From Streptomyces sp. TP-A0356 (GTDB lineage: Bacteria; Actinomycetota; Actinomycetes; Streptomycetales; Streptomycetaceae): DNA of 64,000 bases. Below, one piece after another: positions 18,358 to 27,638 of the stretch. Under the pieces are notes generated by a model, which made no database searches, was not told the DNA's origin, and saw only the letters and a program-made list of their open reading frames with translations. The stretch covers positions 39,642-103,641 of the forward strand of contig NZ_BBZJ01000030.1 of the NCBI RefSeq assembly GCF_001417775.1. Reading direction: 5' to 3'. Positions within the stretch are counted from its first letter, which is position 1; every line of letters starts with the position of its first letter. The translations under genes were made by a program, and so were the position numbers.

Positions 18358-18770
18358 CCGTGCAGCTGGAGAACAACGTGTGGATCGTCGGCGACGACGA
18401 ACAGGTCCTCGTGATCGACGCCGCCCACGAGCCCGATCTCATCGCGGAGGCGGTCGGCGACCGCCGCCTTGTCGGGATCGTGTGCACGCGCGCGCACAGC
18501 GGCCACGTCGATGCGGCCGTGGAGCTGTCCGAACTGACCGCGGCACCCATCCTGCCGCACCGCGACGACCTCAGGCTGTGGCACGACATATACCCGGACC
18601 GCACCCCCGACGACGACCTCACCGACGGCCGGCAGATAGACGTCGCGGGAACGGAACTGACGGTAGGTCACACTCCCGGGCACACGCCGGGCTCCGTCAC
18701 GCCGCGTCGAGCGCCGCCACACGTACCTGGACTCCGACGTGTGCGTCGGGACCATGCCGATCAGCCGCAC
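18358..18770 (+). pseudogene. Degenerate metallo-beta-lactamase-fold hydrolase
   Basis: Reads LENNVWIVGDDEQVLVIDAA, then GIVCTRAHSGHVDAAVELSE, PILPHRDDLRLW and GTELTVGHTPGHTPGSV. In functional relatives the metal site is THAHNDHVDAA; here His, Asn and Asp are changed to Arg, Ser and Gly, so the HxHxDH motif is lost. After PGSV the frame breaks near 18700 and the C-terminal third cannot be read. Loss of metal ligands plus frameshift marks it as a pseudogene. Confidence 0.7.
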
Positions 18771-18939
18771 CGTGCAGGCCGTCGTCCTCGTCGCGACGGC
18801 AGCGGTGACGGACGCTGGTCCGGCACCGCTGGCCCGGTGGGGGCTCAGGGGGCGGTGGTCCCGCCGCCCGCCTCCGGTTGGGCAACCTCAGCACGCGTCT
18901 GATGCGCCCGGACTCGGCATGAAATCGCCGGAGAATCGC

Positions 18940-19995
18940 ATGACACAATCGACAGTTCCTTCAGCCGGCGCACCCGTGGACGTCGAAGGCGGAGCGCAGC
19001 GGCCGTTCTCCGAGCACGCCGCCATGGCCAGGGCGTATCCCGGCGGCAGGATGACCGTGGGCGCCATCACGCCCCTGGAGGGCTTCGACGGGCCCGTGCC
19101 GTCCCTGGCCGGGCACATCGAGCGGATCCAGCAGGCCGAGCGGGCCGGCTTCGCCTCGGTGTGGGTCCGGGACGTGCCACTGCTGGACCCGAGCTTCGGG
19201 GACGCCGGGCAGGTCTTCGACCCGTGGGTGTACCTGGGGCAGCTCAGCGCCCGCACCACCTCGATCACACTGGGGACCGCCAGCATCGTCATGCCGCTGC
19301 GGCATCCATTGCACACCGCCAAGGCGGCCGCCTCGGTGGACCAACTGTCAGGCGGACGGCTCCTGCTCGGGGTGGCCACCGGTGACCGGCCCGTGGAGTT
19401 CCCGGCCTTCGGTCAGGACCCGGGCGGCCGGGCCGAGAGGTTCCGGCAGTCGCTGGAGTACTTCCGTGTCGTCCTCGAGCACCGTTTCCCGCACGTGGAG
19501 TCGCCGCTCGGCCGGATGCACGGCACCGATCTGCTGCCCAAGCCGGTGTACCGGCGGATCCCCGTACTGATGACGGGACGCGGCAGGCAGGACGTCCGGT
19601 GGATCGCCGACAACATGGACGGCTGGCTGTACTACACCCCGCCGCTCCAGCAGCAGGCCGAGAACATCCAGCGGTGGCGGGAGCTGACCCGGGGCGATGG
19701 CGGTGGATTCAAGCCGTACGCCCAGGCCACCTATCTGGATCTGACCGAGGACCCGCTGGCCCTGCCCCGGCGCATCCACCAGGGCTTCTCGGTGGGCCGG
19801 GTGTCGTTCCTGGCGATGATGCGGGCCTGGCAGGACATCGGCATCGACCAGCTGATGATCAACTTCAAGCACAGTCGCCGTCCGGTCGCCGAGGTGATCG
19901 ACGAACTGGCCGAACACGTGCTGCCGCACTTCCCACCCGGGCGCTCCGGGGCGCGCGGCGAGCACCGGCGGCCCGTGGGGCGGACCGGGCCCTGA
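18940..19995 (+). CDS. LLM-class flavin-dependent oxidoreductase
   Basis: Luciferase-like monooxygenase (bacterial luciferase TIM barrel, uses reduced FMN), about 351 residues. Landmarks: YPGGRMTVGAITPLEG, HIERIQQAERAGFASVWVRD, TTSITLGTASIVMPLRHPLH, ASVDQLSGGRLLLGVATGDR and a C-terminal GIDQLMINFKHSRRP. ATG 18940 is chosen because GGAG lies 7 bases upstream; 18919 is an in-frame alternative. It faces, with 41 bp between stops, an NADPH:FMN reductase gene, a plausible supplier of reduced flavin. The substrate is unknown; the subgroup is widespread in actinomycetes. Confidence 0.85.
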   Translation: MTQSTVPSAGAPVDVEGGAQRPFSEHAAMARAYPGGRMTVGAITPLEGFDGPVPSLAGHIERIQQAERAGFASVWVRDVPLLDPSFGDAGQVFDPWVYLGQLSARTTSITLGTASIVMPLRHPLHTAKAAASVDQLSGGRLLLGVATGDRPVEFPAFGQDPGGRAERFRQSLEYFRVVLEHRFPHVESPLGRMHGTDLLPKPVYRRIPVLMTGRGRQDVRWIADNMDGWLYYTPPLQQQAENIQRWRELTRGDGGGFKPYAQATYLDLTEDPLALPRRIHQGFSVGRVSFLAMMRAWQDIGIDQLMINFKHSRRPVAEVIDELAEHVLPHFPPGRSGARGEHRRPVGRTGP

Positions 19996-20036
19996 GGAAG
20001 CACGACCCCGGCGCCCCCGGCGTGACATGGCCGGGC

Positions 20037-20648
20037 TCAGTCCCGGACGGCCCCGGACGGCCGCTCCTGCGCGTAGTCGCACGTGCCCTCCGCCCGGAAC
20101 TGCAGGGCTGCCCTGGTCACCTCCGTGCCGAGGCCGCGCAATTGGTCCGCGACCGCCTGGTCGGTGAGGCGTCCGTCGCCATCGAAGATCCGGGAGGACC
20201 GCGGGACCGCGAACACCAGCGGCACGGCCCAGCCGCGCAGCGACCGCACGATGAACTCCATCGCGTTGATCGCCTGCAGGCCCTGCACCCCACCGGCGGT
20301 CGTCAGCATCCCCACGGGTTTGTTGCTGAGGTAGGGCGGGTCGTGGTCGGCCAGGAGGGCGAGCCAGTCCACTGCGTTCTTGAACGCGCCGCTGACCGAC
20401 CCGTGGTATGTCGGGCTGCTCCACAGCAGGGCGTCGGCTGCCTGAACGGTGTCCGCAAGCCGACGGGCGGACGCAGGGAATCCGTGCTCGGACGTGTAGA
20501 ACGGAAGGTCCAGCCGCTTGAGGTCGATCACCTGAGTGTCGGCGCCTGCATCGGCCGCCCCCTCGACCGCCACACACAGTGCGGTGAGGCTGGTCGACGG
20601 GGTGCGCAGCGAACCCCCCATTCCGACGACGAGCGGGGGGCGCGCCAT
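20037..20648 (-). CDS. NADPH-dependent FMN reductase
   Basis: Flavodoxin-fold reductase of about 203 residues. The N-terminus VVGMGGSLRTPSTS is the phosphate-binding loop, ALLWSSPTYHGSVSGAFKNAVDW is typical of the SsuE/ArsH-like family, and KPVGMLTTAGG follows. The ATG at 20648 has AAGGAG upstream. It is convergent with the LLM oxidoreductase and is a natural candidate to provide its FMNH2, as in two-component monooxygenase systems; that pairing is inferred from proximity. Confidence 0.85.
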   Translation of the reverse strand: MARPPLVVGMGGSLRTPSTSLTALCVAVEGAADAGADTQVIDLKRLDLPFYTSEHGFPASARRLADTVQAADALLWSSPTYHGSVSGAFKNAVDWLALLADHDPPYLSNKPVGMLTTAGGVQGLQAINAMEFIVRSLRGWAVPLVFAVPRSSRIFDGDGRLTDQAVADQLRGLGTEVTRAALQFRAEGTCDYAQERPSGAVRD

Positions 20649-20661
20649 CCTGTCAACTCCT

Positions 20662-21009
20662 TCACAGCATCTCCAGGGGCGTGGGCCCGCTGGGCGGCGG
20701 GAACGCCTCGTCGAGGGCGTCGAGCGCCCCGGTGGGAAGGTGGAGGTCCACTGCGCCGCGGTTCTCCCGAACGTGGTCGGGTGATCCGGAACGCGGGATC
20801 GCGGCCACCCCCTGCTCCAGCACCCAGGCGAGTGCGACCTGGGCCGGCGTGGTTCCGAGGGCCCGGGCCACGGCATCCAGTGCCTCGACCTTCAGGAGCC
20901 GCCCCTGCTCGATCGGGGAGTAGGCCATGACCGTGACCCCGGCCTCGCGGCACCAGGGGAAGAGATCCCACTCGATGCCGCGCCGGGAGAGGTTGTACAG
21001 CACCTGGTC
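20662..21009 (-). pseudogene. C-terminal fragment of an aldo/keto reductase
   Basis: Reads QVLYNLSRRGIEWDLFPWCR, GVTVMAYSPIEQGRLL, LGTTPAQVALAWVLEQGVAA and PRSGSPDHVRENRGAVDL, i.e. the last 115 or so residues of an aldo/keto reductase including the NADPH-binding strand. The first two thirds, with the catalytic Tyr, are absent. At about 21010 the reading joins a different gene (a membrane protein) out of frame, so a deletion has fused the two. Confidence 0.75.
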
Positions 21010-21889
21010 GCGAACAGGGCCGTGGCCAGCACCACCACCGCGAGCGCGACGGTGACCAGGGTGACCAGGGTGACCAGGTTGTAGGGGTACAGGGGGTGGT
21101 GCCGTGCAGGGAGGTGGGCGCCGCGCTCCCAGGGCTGGTGGTCGACGATGATCCACAGGCTGAGCGCGACGGCGGACACAGCGGTGATGACGGCATGCTG
21201 CACGGCGCCGAGTGCGGTGGCGAGGTTCCAGGTGGCGCTGTTGATGAACAGGACCGTAGCCGTGGCGAAAACGCCCGCCAGGCCCCGGGAGAGGGAGCCG
21301 AACAGCCGCCAGGGGCGGTTGGCGTACACCATGCCGGCGACGAGTCGGGTGTGGCCGCGCAGGCCGGGCACGACGTAGCGCCGGGGCTGCTCGGGGCCGG
21401 GACGGGTGTCCGGTACCGGTTCGCGCGGCGGGCGGCCGATCACCTCCGGGTGCCTGGCGTCTCCTCGTGCCCGACCAGCTCTCGTACGACATCAACGACG
21501 GCCTGCCGCACCCGGCGCCGAAGGCGGCGGACCCCAAGGGCGGGAAGGAGATGAGCGCGGCACGGAGCGCGGTGTCGACCTCGACGCTGATCGGGTAAAG
21601 CCGGGCCCGCCGCGGAAGGTCGGTGAGAAGATCCCCACGTCCCATTCGGCACCGTCCAGGTGGTTTCTGACGGCCTCGGCGATGTCGGAGACGTCGGCCT
21701 GCTCGCTCACGCTGAGCAGGGCGGTCATCGTGTGGACCTGCCATCCGCCCCGAGCACGGACTGCCCGGCGGAGAGGGTCGGGCAACCGGGGGCGAGAGCC
21801 CGGGCGATCTCCGACGGCAGACCGGGGTCGGCCACCAGCACGACGCGCACGGATCTGCCGGAGGAGGTCTCGGGCACGTCAGCCGTCAT
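21010..21889 (-). pseudogene. Multiply frameshifted membrane protein, truncated at the C-terminus
   Basis: Pieces in different frames line up in order: PETSSGRSVRVVLVADPGLP, GGWQVHTMTALLSVSEQADV, TDLPRRARLYPISVEVDTAL, VRQAVVDVVRELVGHEETPG, then RRYVVPGLRGHTRLVAGMVY, RGLAGVFATATVLFINSATW and PLYPYNLVTLVTLVTVALAV. It was a soluble N-terminal region followed by a C-terminal part with about four membrane helices. At least four frame changes are needed, and the end is replaced by the aldo/keto reductase fragment. I do not know a function for the family. Confidence 0.65.
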
Positions 21890-22039
21890 GACCACACCTT
21901 CGTGTGCGCCTCGCGCCATGGCGGCCGCGAGGGACCAGCGGTTCGCGGGTGTCACCCACCGTGCCGCCCGTCCCCGGCGCACACGCAGCGTCCGGGGCCG
22001 CTTGCGCCGTGACACGGGCTCCGTGCCGAAGGCTCCGGG

Positions 22040-22385
22040 TCACCCGGCGGATTCGAGGGCCTGGGAGAAGTCCGTTCCGAGCTGCGACAACAGGTCGTCG
22101 AACTCCTTCTCGCTGATCGCCTCCCGGAGCACGGCCAGGACGGTCCGCACACCCCGGTCGGCTTCCTCCTCCTTGAGCATGGTGCGGTCGGCCACGCGCC
22201 GCACGCTGTCATAGTGGCCGAAGCGCTCGATGCGGTGGGTGGTTCCCCGGCGCACCGCCTCCGCGAGGCCCTCGGGGAGTTCGATGATCAGGTCCCTGGC
22301 CTCCCCGGAGCTCAGCCTGTGGGCACCCACAGCTTGACGCCTCCGTACACCGTGGTGTGCAGGGCCTCAGCTTGCCGTGGCATGG
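22040..22385 (-). pseudogene. DUF2267 protein, frameshifted and N-terminally truncated
   Basis: The main frame reads AHRLSSGEARDLIIELPEGL, AEAVRRGTTHRIERFGHYDS and LREAISEKEFDDLLSQLGTD, the conserved parts of DUF2267 (small proteins of unknown function). The preceding segment AEALHTTVYGGVKLW, expected to join AHRLSS directly, is in another frame, with a break near 22330. No start codon with a ribosome site was found. It is probably dead, although a shortened product from GTG/ATG near 22330 is conceivable. Confidence 0.6.
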
Positions 22386-22453
22386 GACGCATCAGCAGGT
22401 GTGAGCGGGTCCGGGCGTGGGAACCCGAGGTGCCCCGACTCCAGGGAGGCGCC

Positions 22454-23878
22454 ATGGACGCCCATGTCACTGGCCAGGGGAGCCCCATCGCCACGGTCAA
22501 TCCCTACACCGGTGAAAGGGTTCGGGAGTTCTCGGCCCTGAGCGCGGAGGACGTAGGACGCGCGATCGACGCGGCGCACCGTAGCTTTCCGGACTGGCGT
22601 GCCCGGCCGACGGCCGACCGCGGGGCCCTGGTGCAACGCGCCGGCCGGCTCATGAGGGAGCGCAAGGAGGAACTGGCGCGGCTGCTGACCCTCGAGGTCG
22701 GCAAGCTGATCAACTCCAGCCGTGCAGAGGTCGACCTCGCGTCCGACATCCTCACCTACTACGGCGAGCACGGCCCCGAGCTGCTGGAAGAGCGACCCCT
22801 GCCGGTGCCCAAGGGCACGGCCGTGCTGGTGAACGAGCCGCTCGGCGTTCTTCTCGGTGTGATGCCCTGGAACTTCCCGCTGTACCAGGTGGTCCGATTC
22901 GCGGGTCCGAACCTCGTCCTCGGCAACACGATCCTGCTCAAGCACGCGAGCAGTTGCCCCCAGTCCGCACTGGCACTCGAGCAGCTGTTCAGGGATGCGG
23001 GTGTGCCGACCGGGGTCTATACCAATCTCTTCGTGCGGGGCAGGGACGTCGGGAAGATCATCGATGACTCTCGTGTGCAGGGAGCATCACTGACCGGAAG
23101 CGAGCGGGCGGGCGTGAGCTTGGGCGGGATCGCCGGCCGCAATGTCAAGAAGTCCGTCCTCGAGCTGGGTGGCAGTGATCCCTTCATCGTGCTGGACGGT
23201 CACAACCTCGAGCGCACCGTGTACGCCGCGTTCCTCGGCCGGATGGGCAACACAGGGCAGTGCTGCGTGGCGGCCAAGCGCTTCATCGCCCTTGCCGACG
23301 TCTACGACGCCTTCGTCACCGGGCTGCGCGACCGGATGAGCGAGGTGCGACCGGGAGATCCGGCCGACCCCGCCACCACGCTCGGCCCGCTGTCCTCCGA
23401 GGCCGCGGCCGAACTCCTGATGGAGCAGGTCCGCGACGCGGTGGACAAGGGAGCCACGGTGGTGCTGGGCGGTGGACGGCCCGACCTGCCGGGCGCCTTC
23501 GTCGAGCCGACCGTCCTCACCGACGTCACACCGGACATGCGGGCCTACCGGGAAGAGCTCTTCGGCCCCGTCGCCACGGTCTACCGGGTCGCCGACGAGG
23601 ACGAGGCCGTGGCATTGGCCAACACCTCTCCCTACGGCCTGGGAGGCGCGGTCTTCGCCGCCGACCCGGAACGCGCTCGCGGGGTCGCGGACCGGCTGGA
23701 GGCGGGCATGGTGTGGATCAACCACCCGACCGCGTCCGGACCGGAGCTGCCCTTCGGCGGCATCAAGCGCTCCGGCTACGGGCGCGAACTCGGCGACGTG
23801 GGCATCGTGGAATTCGCGAACCGCAAGCTCGTGCGCTACGTGGACGCCGACGCCCCGATCGAAGAGGTGCTGGGCTGA
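22454..23878 (+). CDS. NAD(P)-dependent succinate-semialdehyde dehydrogenase (aldehyde dehydrogenase superfamily)
   Basis: Oxidises an aldehyde, most likely succinate semialdehyde, to the acid. The 474-residue protein has the full fold: LLGVMPWNFPLYQVVRFAGP (cofactor entry), SLTGSERAGVSLG, the catalytic Glu in SVLELGGSDPFIV, and the catalytic Cys in GNTGQCCVAAKRF. The length fits the GabD/Ssd group. The ATG at 22454 has GGGAGG just upstream. The gene is intact among broken neighbours (DUF2267 before, DksA-like after). A role in gamma-aminobutyrate or nitrogen metabolism is inferred from family only. Confidence 0.85.
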   Translation: MDAHVTGQGSPIATVNPYTGERVREFSALSAEDVGRAIDAAHRSFPDWRARPTADRGALVQRAGRLMRERKEELARLLTLEVGKLINSSRAEVDLASDILTYYGEHGPELLEERPLPVPKGTAVLVNEPLGVLLGVMPWNFPLYQVVRFAGPNLVLGNTILLKHASSCPQSALALEQLFRDAGVPTGVYTNLFVRGRDVGKIIDDSRVQGASLTGSERAGVSLGGIAGRNVKKSVLELGGSDPFIVLDGHNLERTVYAAFLGRMGNTGQCCVAAKRFIALADVYDAFVTGLRDRMSEVRPGDPADPATTLGPLSSEAAAELLMEQVRDAVDKGATVVLGGGRPDLPGAFVEPTVLTDVTPDMRAYREELFGPVATVYRVADEDEAVALANTSPYGLGGAVFAADPERARGVADRLEAGMVWINHPTASGPELPFGGIKRSGYGRELGDVGIVEFANRKLVRYVDADAPIEEVLG

Positions 23879-23880
23879 CC

Positions 23881-24291
23881 TACGAACGCTCTCGATGGCG
23901 AGCTGGTGGCGTGCCGAGCGGGACAGGCTGGCGTTCGAGCGGCTACACCAGCGGCTCGCCGGACGCGGGACGACTGCCGCCCAGGCACCGCGGCAGTGGC
24001 CGGCGCACAGCGCCCGTAGTCGCCTCTCTCCAATCGCTCCAGGGCGTGATCGAGATCGTTCAGATGCTCGCGCGCCGGGGGCAGCAGGGCGGCGACGTAC
24101 GCCCGCTCGAAGGCCGTGCTCGCCCCCTCCGGGTCGTGCTCGTCGTCAATGGCCACCACTGCGTTCGCCTCGACGATCCCTTCGAACTCACGGCTCAGTG
24201 CGGATATCTGCTGCAGTGTGCCGACACGGTCGGCTGCCGGCACCCACGTATCGACTCGCTCGGAAGTACGGGAAAGGCGGCATTGCCGCAT
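23881..24291 (-). pseudogene. DksA/TraR-type zinc-finger protein with destroyed C-terminus
   Basis: The helical part reads LQQISALSREFEGIVEANAV, DDEHDPEGASTAFERAYVAA and LNDLDHALERLERGDYGRC, which closely follows actinobacterial DksA/TraR proteins. The zinc module that should follow (CxxC then CxxC) is replaced by an out-of-frame Arg/Ala/Pro-rich stretch that runs into the 3' end of the dehydrogenase gene. Only the first Cys survives, so zinc binding and RNA polymerase modulation are unlikely. Confidence 0.65.
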
Positions 24292-24345
24292 GGATCGCTC
24301 ATATAGGAGGAGACCTCTTCGCCTTGGGTCCAATTCCCGGGTGCC

Positions 24346-25416
24346 TCAGCCGTGACGCGGGCGGCCACGCTCGTACTGCTTCGGCCACGGGACGTCGTCA
24401 CGGAGCACGTGGGCCGCGCGGAGCGGCCAGGTCGGGTTGCGCAGCAGTTCGCGCGCGAGCATGATCGCGTCAGCCGAGCGGTCCACGAGGATCTGGTCGG
24501 CCTGCTCCGGTGCGGTGATCAGGCCGACCGCGGAGACGGGCAGGGCCGCGCCCTCGCGGACGGCTCGGGCGAAGGGCACCTGGTAGCCGGGCTCCACTTC
24601 GATGCGGGCGTTGTGGACGAGCCCGCCGCTGGTGACATCCACCAGATCGACGCCGTGGGCCACCAGGTGCCGCGACAGCTCGACCGTCTCCTCCGGGGTC
24701 CAGCCGCCGTCGGCCCAGTCCGTGGCGGAGAAGCGTACGAACAGCGGGCGGTCCTCCGGCCACTGCGCCCGTACGGCGTCGGTGACCTGGACCAGGAAAC
24801 GGCTGCGCCCGTCGAGATCGCCTCCGTACTCGTCGCTGCGGTGGTTGGACAGCGGTGACAGGAACTGGTGCAGCAGATAGCCGTGCGCGGCGTGGATCTC
24901 CAGAACCTCGAAGCCGGCGGACAGCGCCCGCGCGGCGGCCTCGCCGAAGGCCCGGACCAGAGCGCGTATGTCGTCCGCGCCGAGCTCCCGCGGGGCCGGC
25001 CAGTCGCCGAATGGCAGCGGTGACGGTGCGACCGTCTGCCATCCTCCGGCCTCCGGTTCGACGTACACGTCACCCTCCCAGGGCGGTGCCGTCGACGCCT
25101 TGCGGCCGGCATGGGAGATCTGAATGCCGGCAATGGCTCCCTGCCCGTGGACGAAGTCGGTGATCCGCTTGTACGCGGCGGCCTGCCCGTCATCCCAGAT
25201 GCCGGCGTCGGAAGGGGTGATCCGGCCCTCAGGTTCCACTGCCGTGGCCTCCTGCATGACCAGGCCGGACCCGCCGCGTGCCAGGGAACCGAGATGGACC
25301 AGATGCCAGTCCTGCGGATAGCCGTCGACCGAGCTGTACTGGCACATGGGGGCCACCCAGGCCCTGTTCGGAAAGGTCGTGCCGCGGAGGGTGAGCGGCG
25401 AGAAGAGACGGCTCAT
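24346..25416 (-). CDS. NADH:flavin oxidoreductase / Old Yellow Enzyme (YqjM-like)
   Basis: FMN enzyme that reduces activated C=C bonds with NAD(P)H. The 356-residue protein begins SRLFSPLTLRGTTFPNRAWV, then APMCQYSSVDGYPQDWHLVH (the Cys that tunes FMN in YqjM-type enzymes), GIQISHAGRKAS (His substrate-binding motif), EIHAAHGYLLHQFLSPLSN and the FMN phosphate region near SAVGLITAPEQAD and RSADAIMLARELLRNP. Family and cofactor are well supported; the natural substrate is unknown. No operon partner is evident. Confidence 0.9.
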   Translation of the reverse strand: MSRLFSPLTLRGTTFPNRAWVAPMCQYSSVDGYPQDWHLVHLGSLARGGSGLVMQEATAVEPEGRITPSDAGIWDDGQAAAYKRITDFVHGQGAIAGIQISHAGRKASTAPPWEGDVYVEPEAGGWQTVAPSPLPFGDWPAPRELGADDIRALVRAFGEAAARALSAGFEVLEIHAAHGYLLHQFLSPLSNHRSDEYGGDLDGRSRFLVQVTDAVRAQWPEDRPLFVRFSATDWADGGWTPEETVELSRHLVAHGVDLVDVTSGGLVHNARIEVEPGYQVPFARAVREGAALPVSAVGLITAPEQADQILVDRSADAIMLARELLRNPTWPLRAAHVLRDDVPWPKQYERGRPRHG

Positions 25417-25688
25417 CGGAGGCCTCGCAGGGGGGACGTAGGACGCCGGGTGCCCCGCAGCCGTCGAGCCGTGACGGCCTGGGCTCCTGCGGGCGCCCCT
25501 CACGGTGGGGTGCACTCGAGTACCCGGCCGCTCGTGGCACAACCACGGCCAGGGGTGCTCACCCAAGCGGATGTCCCGGTACGTGGCGGTCCCGGGCCGT
25601 GGCCGGGTCAAGCGGCATACCGCCGACGACGTCGACGCGCGTCGACATCGCCGCGATCGTTCGGGAAGAGGGTCCGTCATCGGTGCGG
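25417..25688. other. Upstream region of the OYE gene
   Basis: No supported gene; leads into a zinc-ribbon remnant on the same strand. Confidence 0.4.
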
Positions 25689-25825
25689 TCACCGGGTCGC
25701 TTGCCACGCCCCGCACTTCTGATGAGCGTGGGCCGGCAGCGCGGCCTGGGACAGCGGGACGCTCAGCTTGGCCCCACAGCCGGCGCACCCGAAAACGAAC
25801 AGACGTCCTCCGTAAGGAAGCAGGG
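25689..25825 (-). pseudogene. N-terminal remnant of a zinc-ribbon protein
   Basis: A short minus-strand frame reads LLPYGGRLFVFGCAGCGAKL then PLSQAALPAHAHQKCG, after which it stops. Many Streptomyces proteins of unknown function begin with this CxxC block. The rest is missing, and the upstream side was the insertion target of the ISL3-like element. Low certainty. Confidence 0.4.
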
Positions 25826-26071
25826 CATCGTCGCAGCTCAGGGGTCGACCGGCCACCGTGTTCTTCATCCGCCGCACGAGACCGTGCAACGCGTCGGTGT
25901 GTACCCTCACCGTTCGAATTCGCGGTAGGCCGGGTGCCTCCCGAAGTGATGAACTCCTGCTGCCCGTTCTCGGGTTCCGGTCCAACTTCTGTGGAGCAGT
26001 CACGCTGTAATGTCTCAGGACTGGATGGCCCTTCGTGACCCGTTGACAGACCGGTTTGGGATCACGCCCGC

Positions 26072-26569
26072 ATGGACTTCGACCTCGCCCCACCAAACGG
26101 CGTTGGCCCGTTGCGGATCGGTATGCCTCGGCAATCGGCCAACGCGGCGTTGGATTCGTTCCACGATCTCTCCGCGGTCTCGGAGTCCGACCGGCCGGGT
26201 CAGCACATCTTCCGTCCCAGTGGACTGATGATCAGCATCCACTGCATGCGAGACATGCTCGAAGCCATTGAGTTTGGGAGGCCGTCGACTCAGACAGACC
26301 GAGTCATCTTCCGGGGCCTGGACGTGTTCGCGATCCCGGCCCGCGAGCTGGTGCAACGTATGGGCGAGTACACCTCGATTGAGGCAGACCCCGACGACCC
26401 GGCGTCTTTCGTCGCCTCTGACCTGCTCCTGAGCTTCTGGCGCCCGTTCGCGGCCGACGACGAGCCAGAGGAAGAGCAGGGCTACTACTTCAGTTCGGTG
26501 CTGCTGGCACGGCCTGGCTACTACGACACCCCTGCTCGGGCCGCGGAGCGACTCCAGCAGAGCTCGTGA
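26072..26569 (+). CDS. Passenger protein of unknown function inside the ISL3-like element
   Basis: A 165-residue acidic soluble protein, intact, starting MDFDLAPPNGVGPLRIGMPR. No signal peptide or membrane helix. Features include LDVFAIPARELVQRMGEYTS and an acidic stretch ADDEPEEEQG followed by YYFSSVLLARPGYY. The size, acidity and the phrase near the start recall hypothetical or immunity-type proteins in Streptomyces, but I cannot assign a family. It sits between the two terminal repeats and ends 8 bases before the transposase stop, so it is mobile cargo. Confidence 0.65.
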   Translation: MDFDLAPPNGVGPLRIGMPRQSANAALDSFHDLSAVSESDRPGQHIFRPSGLMISIHCMRDMLEAIEFGRPSTQTDRVIFRGLDVFAIPARELVQRMGEYTSIEADPDDPASFVASDLLLSFWRPFAADDEPEEEQGYYFSSVLLARPGYYDTPARAAERLQQSS

Positions 26570-26577
26570 CCGTCCCG

Positions 26578-27401
26578 TCAGGATGCCAGCAGGACTCGTT
26601 TCCGCAGAAGGCCGAAGCCGGCCCGGCCGTACTTCTGACGCTTGATCATTTTCATCCGGTCGACGTGGCCTTCGACGGCACCGGAGCTCCACGGCAGTGT
26701 GAGGCCGGCGGTGACGGCGGCGAGGTCTCGTTCGAGGCCGTTGGCGAAGGCGTGGAGGCTGGGCAGGTCGTCGGCGCGGACCGCCTTGATCCACTGCGGG
26801 AGTTGGCCGCCCTGGAGCTGGGTGAGCATGTTCCCGAACGCGCGGACGTGCCCGGTGAGGGCATCCAGTTCGGGACAGCCGGCGAGGACGGATTTCAGCT
26901 TCAGGCGCTCGCTCTCCGGCAGGGTGTCGGGGTGAGTCAGCATCCAGCCGGTGAGGCCTCGACCAGCCGCAGGACCGTGTTCCGGCTGGCCCTCGCACCG
27001 AAGACATCGGCCAGCCGGGCACCGGCGCGACCGGCCAGAGCGAAGCCGACCTCCGCCAGCACCGACCGCATTCGTTCGGTCCGTTGGCTGTACCGGCGGG
27101 TCAGGCCCGCGACCTGCTCGACGAACGTCCGTCGCCCGCAGGAGTCGTCTTCGCACGTGAAACGCCGGACACGAAGTCGTAGCACCACCTGCCGTCCTGC
27201 CACGGGGAGGTCAGCTGGAAACCGCAGGTAAGAGCCGTGCACCCGCCCGGACCAGCTTCCGCAGCCTGGGCACCGAGCCCCAACCGTCAGGCATCTGACA
27301 CCGACTCGGATCACCTCGCCATCGTCCTGCACCGACTCCATCCTGATCCCCGGATCCGCCAGGAAGAGCAGCTCTTCCAGCCGGAGCAGTACCTCGCGCA
27401 C
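26578..27401 (-). pseudogene. ISL3-family transposase with internal deletion
   Basis: The N-terminal part (27401-26937) has the ISL3 zinc finger ARCPGCGSWSGRVHGSYLRF, RFTCEDDSCGRRTFVEQ and a helix-turn-helix region ending in ASRNTVLRLVEASP. The C-terminal part, in another frame from about 26945, has LPESERLKLKSVLAGCPELD, LPSLHAFANGLERDLAAVTA and WSSGAVEGHVDRMKMIKRQK, which carries the last catalytic Glu. The middle of about 200-250 residues with the first two acidic residues is missing, so no activity in cis. Confidence 0.8.
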
Positions 27402-27638
27402 AGGCCAGAACCATCCGCCCGAACGTGGTCGGCACCGTCAGTTTCCGGGCGATCTCGGGAGACCTACCAGCAAGACCAACAGTCACAGGGAGTAGCGCCC
27501 CACGGAAGTTGGACCAGAACCCGTTCTCGTGGACAAAGCCACGAGCGATGTCCGCCACAAGCTGGAACGACACTTGGCGCCGCGGGCGACCCTGCGCCCC
27601 GAACCCGGCTGACCGGTGCTCAGCCCCTCGCGCTGTCG

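Larger units (their letters stand above)
25973..27521. mobile_element. ISL3-family element with passenger gene and 8-bp target duplication
   Basis: Terminal inverted repeats: GGTTCCGGTCCAACTTCTG at 25973 and, read inward from 27521, GGTTCTGGTCCAACTTCCG; 20 of the first 22 positions match. Exact direct repeats CGTTCTCG flank the unit at 25965-25972 and 27522-27529, the 8-bp duplication expected for ISL3. Inside are a minus-strand ISL3 transposase with an internal deletion and a plus-strand gene of unknown function, tail to tail 8 bases apart. Joining the flanks removes the insertion cleanly. The element clearly transposed as a unit, but now lacks a complete transposase. Confidence 0.85.
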
